64,000 nt of DNA from JBNGOQ01 sp050589645 (GTDB lineage: Bacteria; Bacteroidota; Bacteroidia; Flavobacteriales; Flavobacteriaceae). The DNA is taken from positions 806,001 to 870,000 of the forward strand of contig NZ_JBNGOQ010000002.1 in assembly GCF_050589645.1 (NCBI RefSeq), given 5' to 3'. The notes under the pieces were generated by a model, which saw only the letters and a list, made by a program, of their open reading frames with translations, ran no database searches and was not told the DNA's origin. The translations under genes were made by a program, and so were the position numbers. Within the stretch, counting starts at the first letter, position 1. Each line of letters starts with the position of its first letter. Of this stretch, positions 54,554 through 63,655 are shown piece by piece.

Positions 54554-57500
54554 ATGTATTACAAAACACAAAAAACAACAGCAAGTCCCATGGCTTTCGG
54601 AAAAGCCCTATGGGTACTCTTCCTTCTGCTCTGCTGCTTTCCTGCGCTATACGGCCAGTACACCTTAAATGGTTCCTCTAATGCAAACAAGAACGACACC
54701 AAGACCTATACCATTTCGGGACCTGGAATTACAAACACTAGTTGGAGCGTAACCAATGGAGCTACCATTACCACGAGCTCCATCTCCTCGGTAACCGTAC
54801 GTTTCAACAATACCGGTAATACCGTGATCACAGCCTCTATCCTGGGAGCAGATTGGAACGCCTATAGTGCATCCAAAACAGTTTCGGTGACCTTTGGTGC
54901 GCCCAGTGCCCCAGCTAACCCGACCATTTCGAGCAATAACTGCGGCCAAGCTACGCTGCAACGCACGGGCTCCCCCCCAAGCGGTGTCACCTGGTACTGG
55001 CAGGGGAAAAGTTCTAGCGGTACCAGCACTAGCAAGGGCTCGGGCTCTACCTTCATAGCCAACGAGGGAAACGGAGGCTATTACATACGTGCCCGGAACA
55101 GCTCCGGTGTTTGGAGTGTAAGTTCGGGAGTGGCCAGCGTCTTAATTGCAAATCTGGGCGGGGGAACCATTATTGGAGCAAGTACTATTTGTTACGGTGG
55201 CAACCCGGGCAACATTGCCAATTCCAATTCCGGTACGGGCGGTAGCGGAGGGTATACCTACCAATGGCAGTATTCTGCCAACGGCAGCAGTGGGTGGACC
55301 AATATCGGTGGGGCCACCTCCTCCTCCTACAATCCACCGGGCGGACTAACCGCTTCGCGTTGGTACCGGAGAAGAATCGCTTCCTGTAGTGGACAGAACG
55401 CGTATTCGAACACGGTTAAGATAACGGTTCAGCCAAACTTGGTAGCTGGGAGTATTGGCGGGGTACAATCGGTCTGCTACAATGGTGACCCCAGCACCCT
55501 AAGTTCCAGTAGCTCGGCCTCAGGGGGTAACGGCAGCTATGCCTACCAATGGCAGTATTCCGCCAACGGCAGCAGCGGATGGACCAACATCAGTGGGGCC
55601 ACCTCTACCACCTACAACCCGCCCAGCGGCCTTACCGCTTCACGCTGGTACCGCAGAAGGGCCATCTCCTGCTCCCAGACCAAATATACGGGTTCGGTAA
55701 AGGTAACGGTATACACCACGCCCTCACCGGGCGGTATCGGTGGTACACAGACCATCTGTTACAATGGAGATCCTGGTACGCTGACCTCAAGCAGCTCGGC
55801 CTCCGGGGGCAACGGGAGCTATGCCTATCAATGGCAGTATTCCGCCAATGGCAGCAGTGGGTGGACCAACATTAGCGGGGCCACCACCACCACCTATAAT
55901 CCACCCAGCGGCCTTACCGCTTCGCGCTGGTACCGCCGAAGGACCATTTCCTGTGGCCAAACAGTATATACGGGCAATATAAAGGTCACTGTGAACCCCA
56001 CCCTTGTGGTGGGAGGTATCAATGGGGCACATAGTATTTGTTCAGGGGGAGATCCCAATACACTGGGCAGCAGCACCTTGCCCACAGGGGGCAATGGCAG
56101 CTATACCTATCAATGGCAATACTCCGCTAACGGGAGCAGTGGGTGGACCAATATCAGCGGGGCCTCTGCCACCACCTACAACCCGCCAAGTGGACTTACG
56201 GCCTCCCGTTGGTACCGACGTGCCGACAGTTCCTGCGGCCAAACGTTCTATACCGGTAGTGTAAAGGTCACCGTGACTTCCCCGTCTACCTGGTATGAAG
56301 ACAGTGATGGGGACGGTTTTGGGGACCCGGCAGTAAGTACCACCAGCTGTACCCAACCCGCTAATTATGTGGCCAACAGCGATGACGAATGCCCTAACGT
56401 ATACAGCACCAATCCCAATGGCTGTGAATATATAGCCCCTAGCATGAGCGATGGCAACTATGTCAGTACCCGTTCCTACCAGGTAGCCACAACAGATCCA
56501 GGTGCCACAGGCGCGCTAAAAAGGAACAGTGATGTCCTCGAGGTTGCCATGTATTACGACGGCCTCGGTAGACCTGTTCAGCAGGGAGGGATCAAGGCCT
56601 CCTCGGACAAGAAGGACATTATAGCCCATATGGGTTATGACGAGTACGGGCGGCAAGAGAAGGAATGGCTGCCCTATTACGAGCCTACCGGATCGGTGGG
56701 GAGCTACCGCAGTGGGGATATGGAAACGGCCACTAAACAATACTACAAGGACAACTATGCGGCTGATTATCCCGGCGTTACCAATGTAGCGGACATCAAC
56801 GCCTATTCCGAAAAAGCTTTTGAGGCCTCGCCCCTCAACCGGGTACTGAAACAGGCCGCTCCAGGCAAGGACTGGAAAATGGGCGGCGGGCACGAGATCG
56901 AATTTGCCTACCAGACCAACGCGGCCAACGAGGTGCGCCACTTTACGGTGACTTTCAGCGGTGGCGATCCGGAAGTGCCCCAACTGTCCAACAACGGCCA
57001 TTATGCCGCCAAAACCCTCTATAAGAACGTTACCTATGACGAGAACCACAGCTCGGGCACAGACCATAGCATGGAGGAGTATACGGATAAACTGGGCCGG
57101 GTAGTGCTTAAACGCACCTATAAGAGCGGGGCCCATGACACCTATTACGTCTATGACGACTTTGGCAACCTCACCTATGTGCTTCCGCCCAAGGTGACCG
57201 TGGACAATGTGAGCAGTACAGAACTCAGCGAACTCTGTTACCAGTACAAGTACGACCATAGGAACCGCTTGGTGGAGAAAAAGAACCCGGGCAAGGGCTG
57301 GGAATATATCATCTACAACCCACTGGATCAACCCGTCATGACACAGGATGCGAATCAACGGACCAATGACCAATGGCTCTTTACCAAATACGACGCCTTT
57401 GGGCGGGTGGCCTTCACTGGCTTAATAGTGAACGGCAATGGGAGGTCCGGTATGCAGAACTTGGCAAATAACACCTCTCTTTATGATTTGTACGAGACCA

Positions 57501-59962
57501 GACAAAGTAGCTCCTCCACCATTGCGGGGACCCAGATATATTATTCCAATAATACGATTCCAGGCACGATAACGGAAATCCATACCGTAACCTATTACGA
57601 TAGTTATGTAGATTCGGATGGGCTGAACGTCCCGGCTACTGTACTGGGGCAGCCCAAGGCCAGTAACACCCAGGGATTGCCCACGGTAAGCAAGGTGCGG
57701 GTATTGGGTACGACCAACTGGATCACCACGATTACCGGTTATGACGCTAAGGCCAGACCGATCTATGTGGCCAATAAGAACAATTATCTCAATACGGTAG
57801 ATGCCGTGCTGACGCTATTGGATTTCCCTGGCAAGGTATTGCAGACCAAGGCAGACCATACCAAGGCCGGGCAGAGCACCATAACCACCATTGATGATTT
57901 TACCTATGACCATGCCGCCCGCTTGATCAAACAGACCCAGACCATTGGTTCCCATACCGAGGTGCTGGTACAGAACAAATACGATGAGCTAGGCCAACTG
58001 GTCCGCAAAAAAGTAGGGAATACGGAAAGTACGCCCTTGCAGACGGTAGACTATAGCTATAACGTACGGGGCTGGCTAAAGCAGATCAACGATCCGGCCA
58101 ATTTGGGGAGCGATCTTTTTGCCTTTGATATCAATTACAACACGGCCGATCATGGCGGCACGGCGCTCTATAATGGCAATGTTTCGGAAACGGAATGGAA
58201 GACCGCCAATGACAATGTCTTGCGCTGGTATCGGTACGGCTATGATGTGCTCAATAGGATCACCGATGCCACGGCCAACAGTAGCAACTACAATGTAAGC
58301 GGCATAAGCTATGACAAGATGGGCAATATCCTGACCTTGGAACGGCAGGGGCATACCAACAGCGGGGCCACCACCTTTGGCACCATGGACGATCTGACCT
58401 ATACCTATGACAGCGGTAATAAATTGATGAAGGTGGCCGATGCCGCCGCTATAGATGCCTTTGGCTTCAAAGACGATGCGGTGAACACCGCTGCCGACAC
58501 CGTGGACGACTACACTTATGATGCCAACGGTAATATGCTTACCGATACCAATAAGGGTATTACAAGTATTGCGTACAACCATCTAAATTTACCTACACAG
58601 GTGACCCTGGCTTCGGGAAATATTCAATATATTTACGACGCCACGGGCGTAAAACAAAAGAAGATCGTGAACGAGACCGGGCAAAGTTCTGTGACAACCG
58701 AATATGCAGGCAACCATGTATATGAGAACAGCACCTTGCAATTCTTTAATCACCCCGAAGGTTATGTAGAGCCTGACGGCAGCACTTGGGACTACGTGTA
58801 CCAATATATGGACCATTTGGGCAATATTCGCCTTAGCTATTCCGATGATAACGGTAATGGCAGCATAGCTACTTCCGAAATACGAGAGGAGAACAACTAC
58901 TATCCCTTTGGGCTAAAGCACGAGGGGTACAATGCGGTTCAGAATGGGCGCAATCATAAATACGGCTTTACCGGTAAGGAAGAGCAAGCTGAACTGGGAC
59001 TTGGTTGGGTAGATATTACCGCTAGGAACTACGACCCTACCTTGGGTAGGTGGATGAATTTGGATCCTTTGGCGGAAGTAATTAGGAGGTATAGTCCTTA
59101 TACCTATTCCTACAACAACCCCATCTATTTTAAGGATCCTGATGGCAGGCTAGCCTCCAGTGCTGCCTACAATTCTGGGGGAGCGTTGATTACGAAGTAT
59201 AATGGTGGCGGATTTCTTAATGGAAGAGGGGATTCCTATTCCGGCACTATAACCCCTAATAGTTTGAAGGCGGGGAAGGTATATGCGCAATACTTTGAAC
59301 AAGGAGCTGCAAGAATAGAGTCGGGAGAAACAAACTGTTGTGGTGGAGATGGAGGTAGTTTCATTGCATGGCTTATCAATTCTATAAACGGATTGGGGCA
59401 AAATATCGGGTCCGATTCACGGGCTACCGAAGAAAACGCAAAGAATTTGAAACGCATCCTAGGTGGATTTAAACAATCAGCAAAAAACATAAACGAGGTC
59501 CAAGAAAGTTTTGATATTCCCGGTGCCTCATCGCCGTCCAGGTTAGCAGCTGCGCACTCAAATGGAGAAGTTTCTGTTGATGAGTTTTATTCCACGTTGA
59601 ACGATTTTTTGGATACAAACAATACGGTAGGATCAGACGCGTTGTTTTCCGCGTTATTTTTTATTCCGGGAGGCGGTGAAGGCAAATCAGCATTAGGAAT
59701 TTTGAAGCCTTTAGGCTTGGGGTCTACTGGGAGAACCGTTGCCAGAAATATGTCAGAAAAATGGGCAATGAAGTTTGTTCAAGACAACCCTTATTTGGGA
59801 GCTGTAATAAAGGAAGGAATGGGTGATTCTCGTTGGCTTGGATGGAGCAAGATGCAATTTGTACATCGCCCTTTGGGAGGGGGAAGAACAGTTACCGTTC
59901 ATTATGTTGCTAAAATTGAAAATAACATAATAAAAGCAGTTGATGATTTTAAATTTAAGTAA
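54554..59962 (+). CDS. RHS core polymorphic toxin with Ig-like repeats and variable C-terminal tip
   Basis: 1802 residues. Signal peptide (about 13-36, ALYG before QY; the Met at residue 13 may be the start). Four near-identical repeats follow (about 200-575), each with YQWQYSANGSSGWTNIS and SRWYRRR. A thrombospondin-3-like spacer (DSDGDGFGDP) leads to YD repeats and the RHS core (YYPFGLKHEGYNAVQNG, YDPTLGRWMNLDPLAEV). The tip begins after DPDGR (1528-1532), about 270 residues, AT-rich relative to the core. Its last 60 residues (GWSKMQFVHRPLGGGRTVTV, VDDFKFK) may be the toxin; the activity is not recognised, though an RNase of the BECR type is possible. An immunity gene follows directly. Confidence 0.9.
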   Translation: MYYKTQKTTASPMAFGKALWVLFLLLCCFPALYGQYTLNGSSNANKNDTKTYTISGPGITNTSWSVTNGATITTSSISSVTVRFNNTGNTVITASILGADWNAYSASKTVSVTFGAPSAPANPTISSNNCGQATLQRTGSPPSGVTWYWQGKSSSGTSTSKGSGSTFIANEGNGGYYIRARNSSGVWSVSSGVASVLIANLGGGTIIGASTICYGGNPGNIANSNSGTGGSGGYTYQWQYSANGSSGWTNIGGATSSSYNPPGGLTASRWYRRRIASCSGQNAYSNTVKITVQPNLVAGSIGGVQSVCYNGDPSTLSSSSSASGGNGSYAYQWQYSANGSSGWTNISGATSTTYNPPSGLTASRWYRRRAISCSQTKYTGSVKVTVYTTPSPGGIGGTQTICYNGDPGTLTSSSSASGGNGSYAYQWQYSANGSSGWTNISGATTTTYNPPSGLTASRWYRRRTISCGQTVYTGNIKVTVNPTLVVGGINGAHSICSGGDPNTLGSSTLPTGGNGSYTYQWQYSANGSSGWTNISGASATTYNPPSGLTASRWYRRADSSCGQTFYTGSVKVTVTSPSTWYEDSDGDGFGDPAVSTTSCTQPANYVANSDDECPNVYSTNPNGCEYIAPSMSDGNYVSTRSYQVATTDPGATGALKRNSDVLEVAMYYDGLGRPVQQGGIKASSDKKDIIAHMGYDEYGRQEKEWLPYYEPTGSVGSYRSGDMETATKQYYKDNYAADYPGVTNVADINAYSEKAFEASPLNRVLKQAAPGKDWKMGGGHEIEFAYQTNAANEVRHFTVTFSGGDPEVPQLSNNGHYAAKTLYKNVTYDENHSSGTDHSMEEYTDKLGRVVLKRTYKSGAHDTYYVYDDFGNLTYVLPPKVTVDNVSSTELSELCYQYKYDHRNRLVEKKNPGKGWEYIIYNPLDQPVMTQDANQRTNDQWLFTKYDAFGRVAFTGLIVNGNGRSGMQNLANNTSLYDLYETRQSSSSTIAGTQIYYSNNTIPGTITEIHTVTYYDSYVDSDGLNVPATVLGQPKASNTQGLPTVSKVRVLGTTNWITTITGYDAKARPIYVANKNNYLNTVDAVLTLLDFPGKVLQTKADHTKAGQSTITTIDDFTYDHAARLIKQTQTIGSHTEVLVQNKYDELGQLVRKKVGNTESTPLQTVDYSYNVRGWLKQINDPANLGSDLFAFDINYNTADHGGTALYNGNVSETEWKTANDNVLRWYRYGYDVLNRITDATANSSNYNVSGISYDKMGNILTLERQGHTNSGATTFGTMDDLTYTYDSGNKLMKVADAAAIDAFGFKDDAVNTAADTVDDYTYDANGNMLTDTNKGITSIAYNHLNLPTQVTLASGNIQYIYDATGVKQKKIVNETGQSSVTTEYAGNHVYENSTLQFFNHPEGYVEPDGSTWDYVYQYMDHLGNIRLSYSDDNGNGSIATSEIREENNYYPFGLKHEGYNAVQNGRNHKYGFTGKEEQAELGLGWVDITARNYDPTLGRWMNLDPLAEVIRRYSPYTYSYNNPIYFKDPDGRLASSAAYNSGGALITKYNGGGFLNGRGDSYSGTITPNSLKAGKVYAQYFEQGAARIESGETNCCGGDGGSFIAWLINSINGLGQNIGSDSRATEENAKNLKRILGGFKQSAKNINEVQESFDIPGASSPSRLAAAHSNGEVSVDEFYSTLNDFLDTNNTVGSDALFSALFFIPGGGEGKSALGILKPLGLGSTGRTVARNMSEKWAMKFVQDNPYLGAVIKEGMGDSRWLGWSKMQFVHRPLGGGRTVTVHYVAKIENNIIKAVDDFKFK
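55157..56280 (+). repeat. four tandem coding repeats of about 280-290 bp
   Basis: Repeat starts near 55157, 55448, 55731 and 56011. Each encodes a Gly-rich lead, CYxGDPxxL, YQWQYSANGSSGWTNI and TASRWYRRR. The second and third copies are closest, so expansion is recent. They form a surface stalk. Confidence 0.9.
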
Positions 59963-59965
59963 ATT

Positions 59966-60370
59966 ATGATAGTTAAGTGCATTCACAATACCGGAGTAGC
60001 TTTATTGGATTACGAAAGAATTCCTACAGGTTTAACCCAGTATACAACCTATGGACAGCTCGAAATCGGAGAAGAATACCTAGTGATGGGAATCATATTG
60101 CGACAGGGGTATTTGACTTATCTGATTGATGGTGCCGGAGTAATTTCCGCTTGCCCAAATCAGTTATTTGAAGTACTGGATAGCAAGATACCTTCAAGTT
60201 GGTTCTTCAAATCATTTACCAAAGAGTATTTCAATTACATTAATCAGGAAGCAGTTTGGGGATATTCGGAATTAGTTTTTGACGATAATCATTATGAAAA
60301 TCTCATTGAAATGAATAAAGAAGCTCATAATATTTATTTTGACAGAAAGAGAGAGTTGGAAAAAGGATAG
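59966..60370 (+). CDS. immunity protein for the RHS toxin tip
   Basis: 134 residues, cytoplasmic, acidic and aromatic-rich (EEYLVMGIILRQGYLTYLID, FFKSFTKEYFNYINQ). It starts 3 bp after the toxin stop codon, in the position of an immunity gene, and shares the AT-rich composition of the tip. No family name is asserted. Confidence 0.75.
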   Translation: MIVKCIHNTGVALLDYERIPTGLTQYTTYGQLEIGEEYLVMGIILRQGYLTYLIDGAGVISACPNQLFEVLDSKIPSSWFFKSFTKEYFNYINQEAVWGYSELVFDDNHYENLIEMNKEAHNIYFDRKRELEKG

Positions 60371-60482
60371 TTTCCTGCTGCTTAATATCAGGATCCGATG
60401 ATGCGGATCTGCTAGGGGCAAACAGGTTTGTAATCCGTGTATGTTGTAAATAGAAGAAAGCCACGATTTTCTAGGTTAGTTT

Positions 60483-60496
60483 GCGGCAGCAAGGGA
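60483..60496 (+). repeat. GCGGCAGCAAGGGA repeat, left copy
   Basis: Exact 14-bp match to 62683-62696, 2200 bp away; the two copies bracket the toxin-cassette tail. Confidence 0.6.
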
Positions 60497-60559
60497 TTAT
60501 AGGTTTGTATTACCAATTTTGAAATCACATGTTCACATTCGTTGTATGATTGATTTAGC

Positions 60560-61498
60560 ATGAAAAACTTAGATGTCCTATTTACCCTAACTGTTTGTTT
60601 ATGTTGGTCAATTGTTAAAGGGCAACAGGGCGTACTTGTGGATACCTTAAGATATCAGGCAGAGCAGCATGTTCTAGCCACAGTAAACAGTAATTATGAT
60701 ACCATTCTGGAGTATTTGCACCCCAATGCAATTGATTACATGGGTAATGAGGAAAAGGTGATTGAATCTATCAGAAAACTGCATGATGACCTCGCAGTTA
60801 ACGGTTGGTATCTTAAAAGTATAGAAATACAGGACTCGATAATAGTTGAGAAACAGGATGTTGGATATCATGCTCTCGTACCAAAAATTCTTACTATTTC
60901 GAACGGGAGAAAAGAGATTTTCCAAAAGGGCTATTTACTAGGATTTTCAGGTGATAAGGGCAGAAAGTGGTACTTTGTAGATACCTCGCAGTACAGAACG
61001 CAAATATTCAGGGATATGTTTCCTGATTTTAAAACAACAATAAAAATTCCCGAAAAGATAATGCCCTCTGTCAGGGAACTGGAACAGGGTAACGAAGAAA
61101 GACAGTTTATTAACAATAAGGAAACCTTGGAGTTGGAGATGAAGGACTTTATTATTGGCGAATGGGAAGGGAGCAATCCCAATAATCTAAATTACATACG
61201 GTTTGACGAGAATGGATATATAATCTTTACCCTAAATGGTCAAGAAATTGGAGGAAAAGAATTTGAGAAGGATGGAGAAATGGCTAATACAGAATATGAG
61301 ATAAATTCAAAAACCAATCCCATGGAAATTGATATCATTATTACTGACCTAAATACACATGAGGTTGCACGTTTGTTAGGAATTATTGAAGTCATAGATG
61401 AAAACAATATATATTTTTCGCTTGGATCTGAGGGTTTACGGCCTAAGGAATTTCTTGAAAGAAACTCATCCCACCTAATGAGAAAACAAAAGAGATAA
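60560..61498 (+). CDS. secreted protein in toxin-cassette tail, unknown function
   Basis: 312 residues. Signal peptide (about 1-21, VKG before QQG). Two parts: an N-terminal domain (about 25-150: QHVLATVNSNYDTILEYLHP, YALVPKILTISNG-like beta) and a C-terminal lipocalin-like part (about 190-300: FIIGEWEGSNPNNLNYIRFD, NGYIIFTLNGQEIGG). No motif for catalysis. It follows the first immunity gene by 190 bp and could belong to an orphan cassette. Confidence 0.65.
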   Translation: MKNLDVLFTLTVCLCWSIVKGQQGVLVDTLRYQAEQHVLATVNSNYDTILEYLHPNAIDYMGNEEKVIESIRKLHDDLAVNGWYLKSIEIQDSIIVEKQDVGYHALVPKILTISNGRKEIFQKGYLLGFSGDKGRKWYFVDTSQYRTQIFRDMFPDFKTTIKIPEKIMPSVRELEQGNEERQFINNKETLELEMKDFIIGEWEGSNPNNLNYIRFDENGYIIFTLNGQEIGGKEFEKDGEMANTEYEINSKTNPMEIDIIITDLNTHEVARLLGIIEVIDENNIYFSLGSEGLRPKEFLERNSSHLMRKQKR

Positions 61499-61831
61499 GA
61501 AAACTACAATTTCCCCCAGCTGCCGCTAGCACTGGATGGCACGGAAAACATTTCCGCGCCAGCGGGGGTAATTATTTTCTCAAGTAAGTTTGGGGATGAG
61601 GTTGTGGAAGCGATTTCAAACTTTAAAGTGGTTGGTGACAAATTATACCTTAATAAATTGCACCTTGAAGGATCTTCTGCAGGGAAGATAGGAAGAGCTA
61701 ATTTATGGGAAATGGCGAAGGGTTTAGGTAAACAGTTTAATGTCAATGAAGTGATTATTCAAGGGGGCATGAGAACAACAGGAAAATATAAGGGAACAAT
61801 ACCTTCTCCTGTAACTATAAAAGTGAATTAA
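61499..61831 (+). pseudogene. orphan RHS toxin tip without start codon
   Basis: An open frame of 110 codons from just after the previous stop (in the same frame as that gene) has no ATG; GTG at 61604 is the only start-like codon. The sequence keeps protein-like patterns: VVGDKLYLNKLHLEGSSAGK, VNEVIIQGGMRTTGKYKGTI and PSPVTIKV. A start-less toxin end followed at 1 nt by a small gene is the typical form of an orphan RHS tip, stored for recombination with the full-length gene. The toxin activity is unknown. Confidence 0.6.
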
Positions 61832-61832
61832 T

Positions 61833-62054
61833 ATGAAAGTAAAATTGACAGGTTGGAAAGAAGGAATGCAAAAAGTGTCCTTAACCAAATTACAAATAAC
61901 ATATTTTCAAATGTCATTAAAAGAAGCAAAGACAAATGTAGATAAGTTGCTAGACGGGGAAGATATCTGTCTACAGGTAGAGTCTAAAGAAAAAGCTCAA
62001 AGTTTTCTTAAGGAAGTAGAGCAGATTGGGGTCATTTATGAAATTCAAGATTAG
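61833..62054 (+). CDS. candidate immunity protein for the orphan tip
   Basis: 73 residues starting 1 nt after the orphan tip. GMQKVSLTKLQITYFQMSLK and EAKTNVDKLLDGEDICLQVE, then EKAQSFLKEVEQIGVIYEI, follow the alpha-beta pattern of the ribosomal L7/L12 C-terminal fold, which immunity proteins are known to reuse. Cytoplasmic, no signal peptide. Confidence 0.65.
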   Translation: MKVKLTGWKEGMQKVSLTKLQITYFQMSLKEAKTNVDKLLDGEDICLQVESKEKAQSFLKEVEQIGVIYEIQD

Positions 62055-62281
62055 ATAGTAATAAAATAAAAACGGGGTATAGCAGCTTGGCTTTTGCTTT
62101 ATGCTTTGCAATTTAGTTTGCTTTAGAAAAGCTCCTATGAGATGAAAGATGTATTGTTTACCCTCAACTACCACCACCCTTTGGTGCGGTGGTTCCAGTA
62201 AGAGCAAACACAAATGGGAGGAAAGCCTTAGTTTCCAATGGGGTTGTGGTTTTTCTTTTGAATAAAGGATACTTTATATTT

Positions 62282-62309
62282 GATGCCACCACGCCAGGGC
62301 GTGGTGGCA
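62282..62309. repeat. perfect 13-bp hairpin with 2-nt loop
   Basis: ATGCCACCACGCC, AG, GGCGTGGTGGCAT. GC-rich in an AT-rich tail. It lies 15 bp before the lipoprotein start; no T-run follows. Confidence 0.8.
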
Positions 62310-62323
62310 TTGAGAGGGAAACA

Positions 62324-62644
62324 ATGAAAAAAAAGCTGATTTTAATTTTTTGGATAATTGTAATTTCTTCTTGCAATTGGTACAATAAACAAGGTTGCAA
62401 TGAGGAATTCAGGGAAAACCTTGAATATCTTGAGAAATATTTTCTAGATAACAGGGGCTCGTATTCAACATCAGAAATAGAAAAGAGGATAGAATATTTG
62501 GAGTCCCAATCTGGGATTAAGAGTGCTGATAAAGGGAATATTCTCGGAAAATTTATAGTCACTGAAAAAGATATTGATAGATGGGAAGGTTGGCTGAATG
62601 AACAATGTAGAAAAAAGCAGTTAGAAAAGCAGCGTGAGTTGTAA
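62324..62644 (+). CDS. small lipoprotein in toxin-cassette tail
   Basis: 106 residues from the ATG at 62324, chosen because lipobox ISSC (Cys17) follows; the frame opens earlier (62189), across the hairpin. The mature part is charged and helical (EEFRENLEYLEKYFLDNRGS, WEGWLNEQCRKKQLEKQREL). Possibly an envelope immunity protein; no family recognised. Confidence 0.6.
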   Translation: MKKKLILIFWIIVISSCNWYNKQGCNEEFRENLEYLEKYFLDNRGSYSTSEIEKRIEYLESQSGIKSADKGNILGKFIVTEKDIDRWEGWLNEQCRKKQLEKQREL

Positions 62645-62682
62645 AGTTGAGAGTTTCCTCGTTACCGCCTCGCTTAGGTGTG

Positions 62683-62696
62683 GCGGCAGCAAGGGA
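62683..62696 (+). repeat. GCGGCAGCAAGGGA repeat, right copy
   Basis: Exact match to 60483-60496. It overlaps a CCGCC...GGCGG stem at 62666-62687. Confidence 0.6.
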
Positions 62697-62737
62697 GGAA
62701 CAAAGGTATCGATTTTTTTGCGCAAAAACAATTAAAC

Positions 62738-63136
62738 ATGCTTAGCAAGAAGAGATTAGTATTATTAACCGTTAGCGTTGCCTTATCAAATGTGGTTAGT
62801 TCACAAGATTGCTTGAAATACAAAGTAGTCGATATTGATAGTACAAAATCAACGTATTTAATCAAGGTAAAACATAAGTACTATAAAGGTTTGATTGAAT
62901 CTCCAAGAAAGAATCTTTCGTCTACTAAAAGTGACAAAAGAATTGTTGTGGGAAAAACCTATAAGTTGAATTTAGACAAATCAAATTTAACCTCCAGAGA
63001 ATTAGGTACTAATAATAACATCTATATTGACGATAAAAAAGTTTGGTCTACAGATTCAGATTTTGATCTTTTCGTAACCAAGGGTTTGAATGGTTTGCAC
63101 ATTGCAGTTCCCAACGGTTGTACGTGTAAAAAGTAA
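62738..63136 (+). CDS. small secreted protein, unknown function
   Basis: 132 residues from the ATG at 62738, giving a signal peptide (about 1-22, VVSS before QD); an upstream ATG at 62678 would bury it. The mature part is basic and beta-rich (STYLIKVKHKYYKGLIESPR, LFVTKGLNGLHIAVPNGCTC). Last gene of the AT-rich island. Confidence 0.65.
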   Translation: MLSKKRLVLLTVSVALSNVVSSQDCLKYKVVDIDSTKSTYLIKVKHKYYKGLIESPRKNLSSTKSDKRIVVGKTYKLNLDKSNLTSRELGTNNNIYIDDKKVWSTDSDFDLFVTKGLNGLHIAVPNGCTCKK

Positions 63137-63152
63137 TTTTAGCATCCGTCCT

Positions 63153-63293
63153 CTACTTATCCTCTTCAGGCGTTTTCCGTACCGTCAAAAAAACCACATA
63201 CCCCAAAACACACAGGAAAAAAAACAAACCGGCTGCCAAGATCCACAGCCTTTTTGCAATAAGTTCCGTACTAAATTCGATTCCCTCTAACAT
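63153..63293 (-). CDS. small single-helix membrane protein (46 aa)
   Basis: ATG at 63293, stop TAG at 63153-63155. One hydrophobic helix (about 16-38: LWILAAGLFFFLCVLGYVVF) with a charged tail (RKTPEEDK). A good purine-rich Shine-Dalgarno-like stretch (AAGGAGGG) lies just upstream, unusual in this phylum, which supports translation. It is convergent with the secreted gene. Confidence 0.6.
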   Translation of the reverse strand: MLEGIEFSTELIAKRLWILAAGLFFFLCVLGYVVFLTVRKTPEEDK

Positions 63294-63534
63294 CACTACC
63301 CTCCTTTCCTTTTAAATTGAACCTAAGTGATGTGACAACTAAACATTTTAACAGCAGAAAGTCCAATCTAAAGTAATAAGTGGGCGTATACGGTAACAAG
63401 TGGTAATATGTGCTTTGGCGTTTTTTGTCCCCGCCTACACCAAGCTCCAGTGGGCAGGCCGGGTTGCCCTGCCACTAGATCCACAATAAAAAAGGTCCCA
63501 TCGGGAACGACAGGACCTTAAATCAGCTTTCTTA
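63294..63534. other. intergenic region with palindromic sequence
   Basis: About 240 bp without a gene. It contains GGCAGG (63453-63458) facing CCTGCC (63468-63473) and the tRNA-His terminator (63486-63519). Confidence 0.5.
63486..63519 (-). terminator. terminator of tRNA-His
   Basis: On the minus strand AAGGTCC, 14-nt loop, GGACCTT followed by a T-run: intrinsic terminator just after the tRNA. Confidence 0.85.
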
Positions 63535-63610
63535 GGGTGGAAGACCGGGTTCGAACCGGCGACCTCTGGAACCACAATCCAGCGCTCTAACCGACTGAGC
63601 TACAACCACC
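63535..63610 (-). tRNA. tRNA-His (GTG)
   Basis: Minus strand, 76 nt. Anticodon stem CTGGA/TCCAG with loop TTGTGGT gives GTG. D-arm AGCTCAGTCGGTTAGAGC and T-loop TTCGAAC are standard. The extra 5' G of tRNA-His pairs with the discriminator C. The acceptor stem GTGGTTG faces CTTCCAC, which leaves two adjacent U-U mismatches; they may be a lineage feature or error in the sequence. CCA is not fully encoded. Confidence 0.93.
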
Positions 63611-63624
63611 ATGTTAAGCGGACG

Positions 63625-63655
63625 CAAAGGTAAATTTTTTTACATGATCTTTCAA
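63625..63655 (-). promoter_or_regulatory. promoter of tRNA-His
   Basis: TTG (63655-63653), 20-nt spacer, TACCTTTG (63632-63625), then 14 nt to the tRNA 5' end: a full match to the Bacteroidota sigma consensus. Confidence 0.8.

Noticed and set aside
62189..62323. Extended N-terminus of the lipoprotein at 62324
   Set aside because: It crosses a perfect hairpin and would bury the lipobox.
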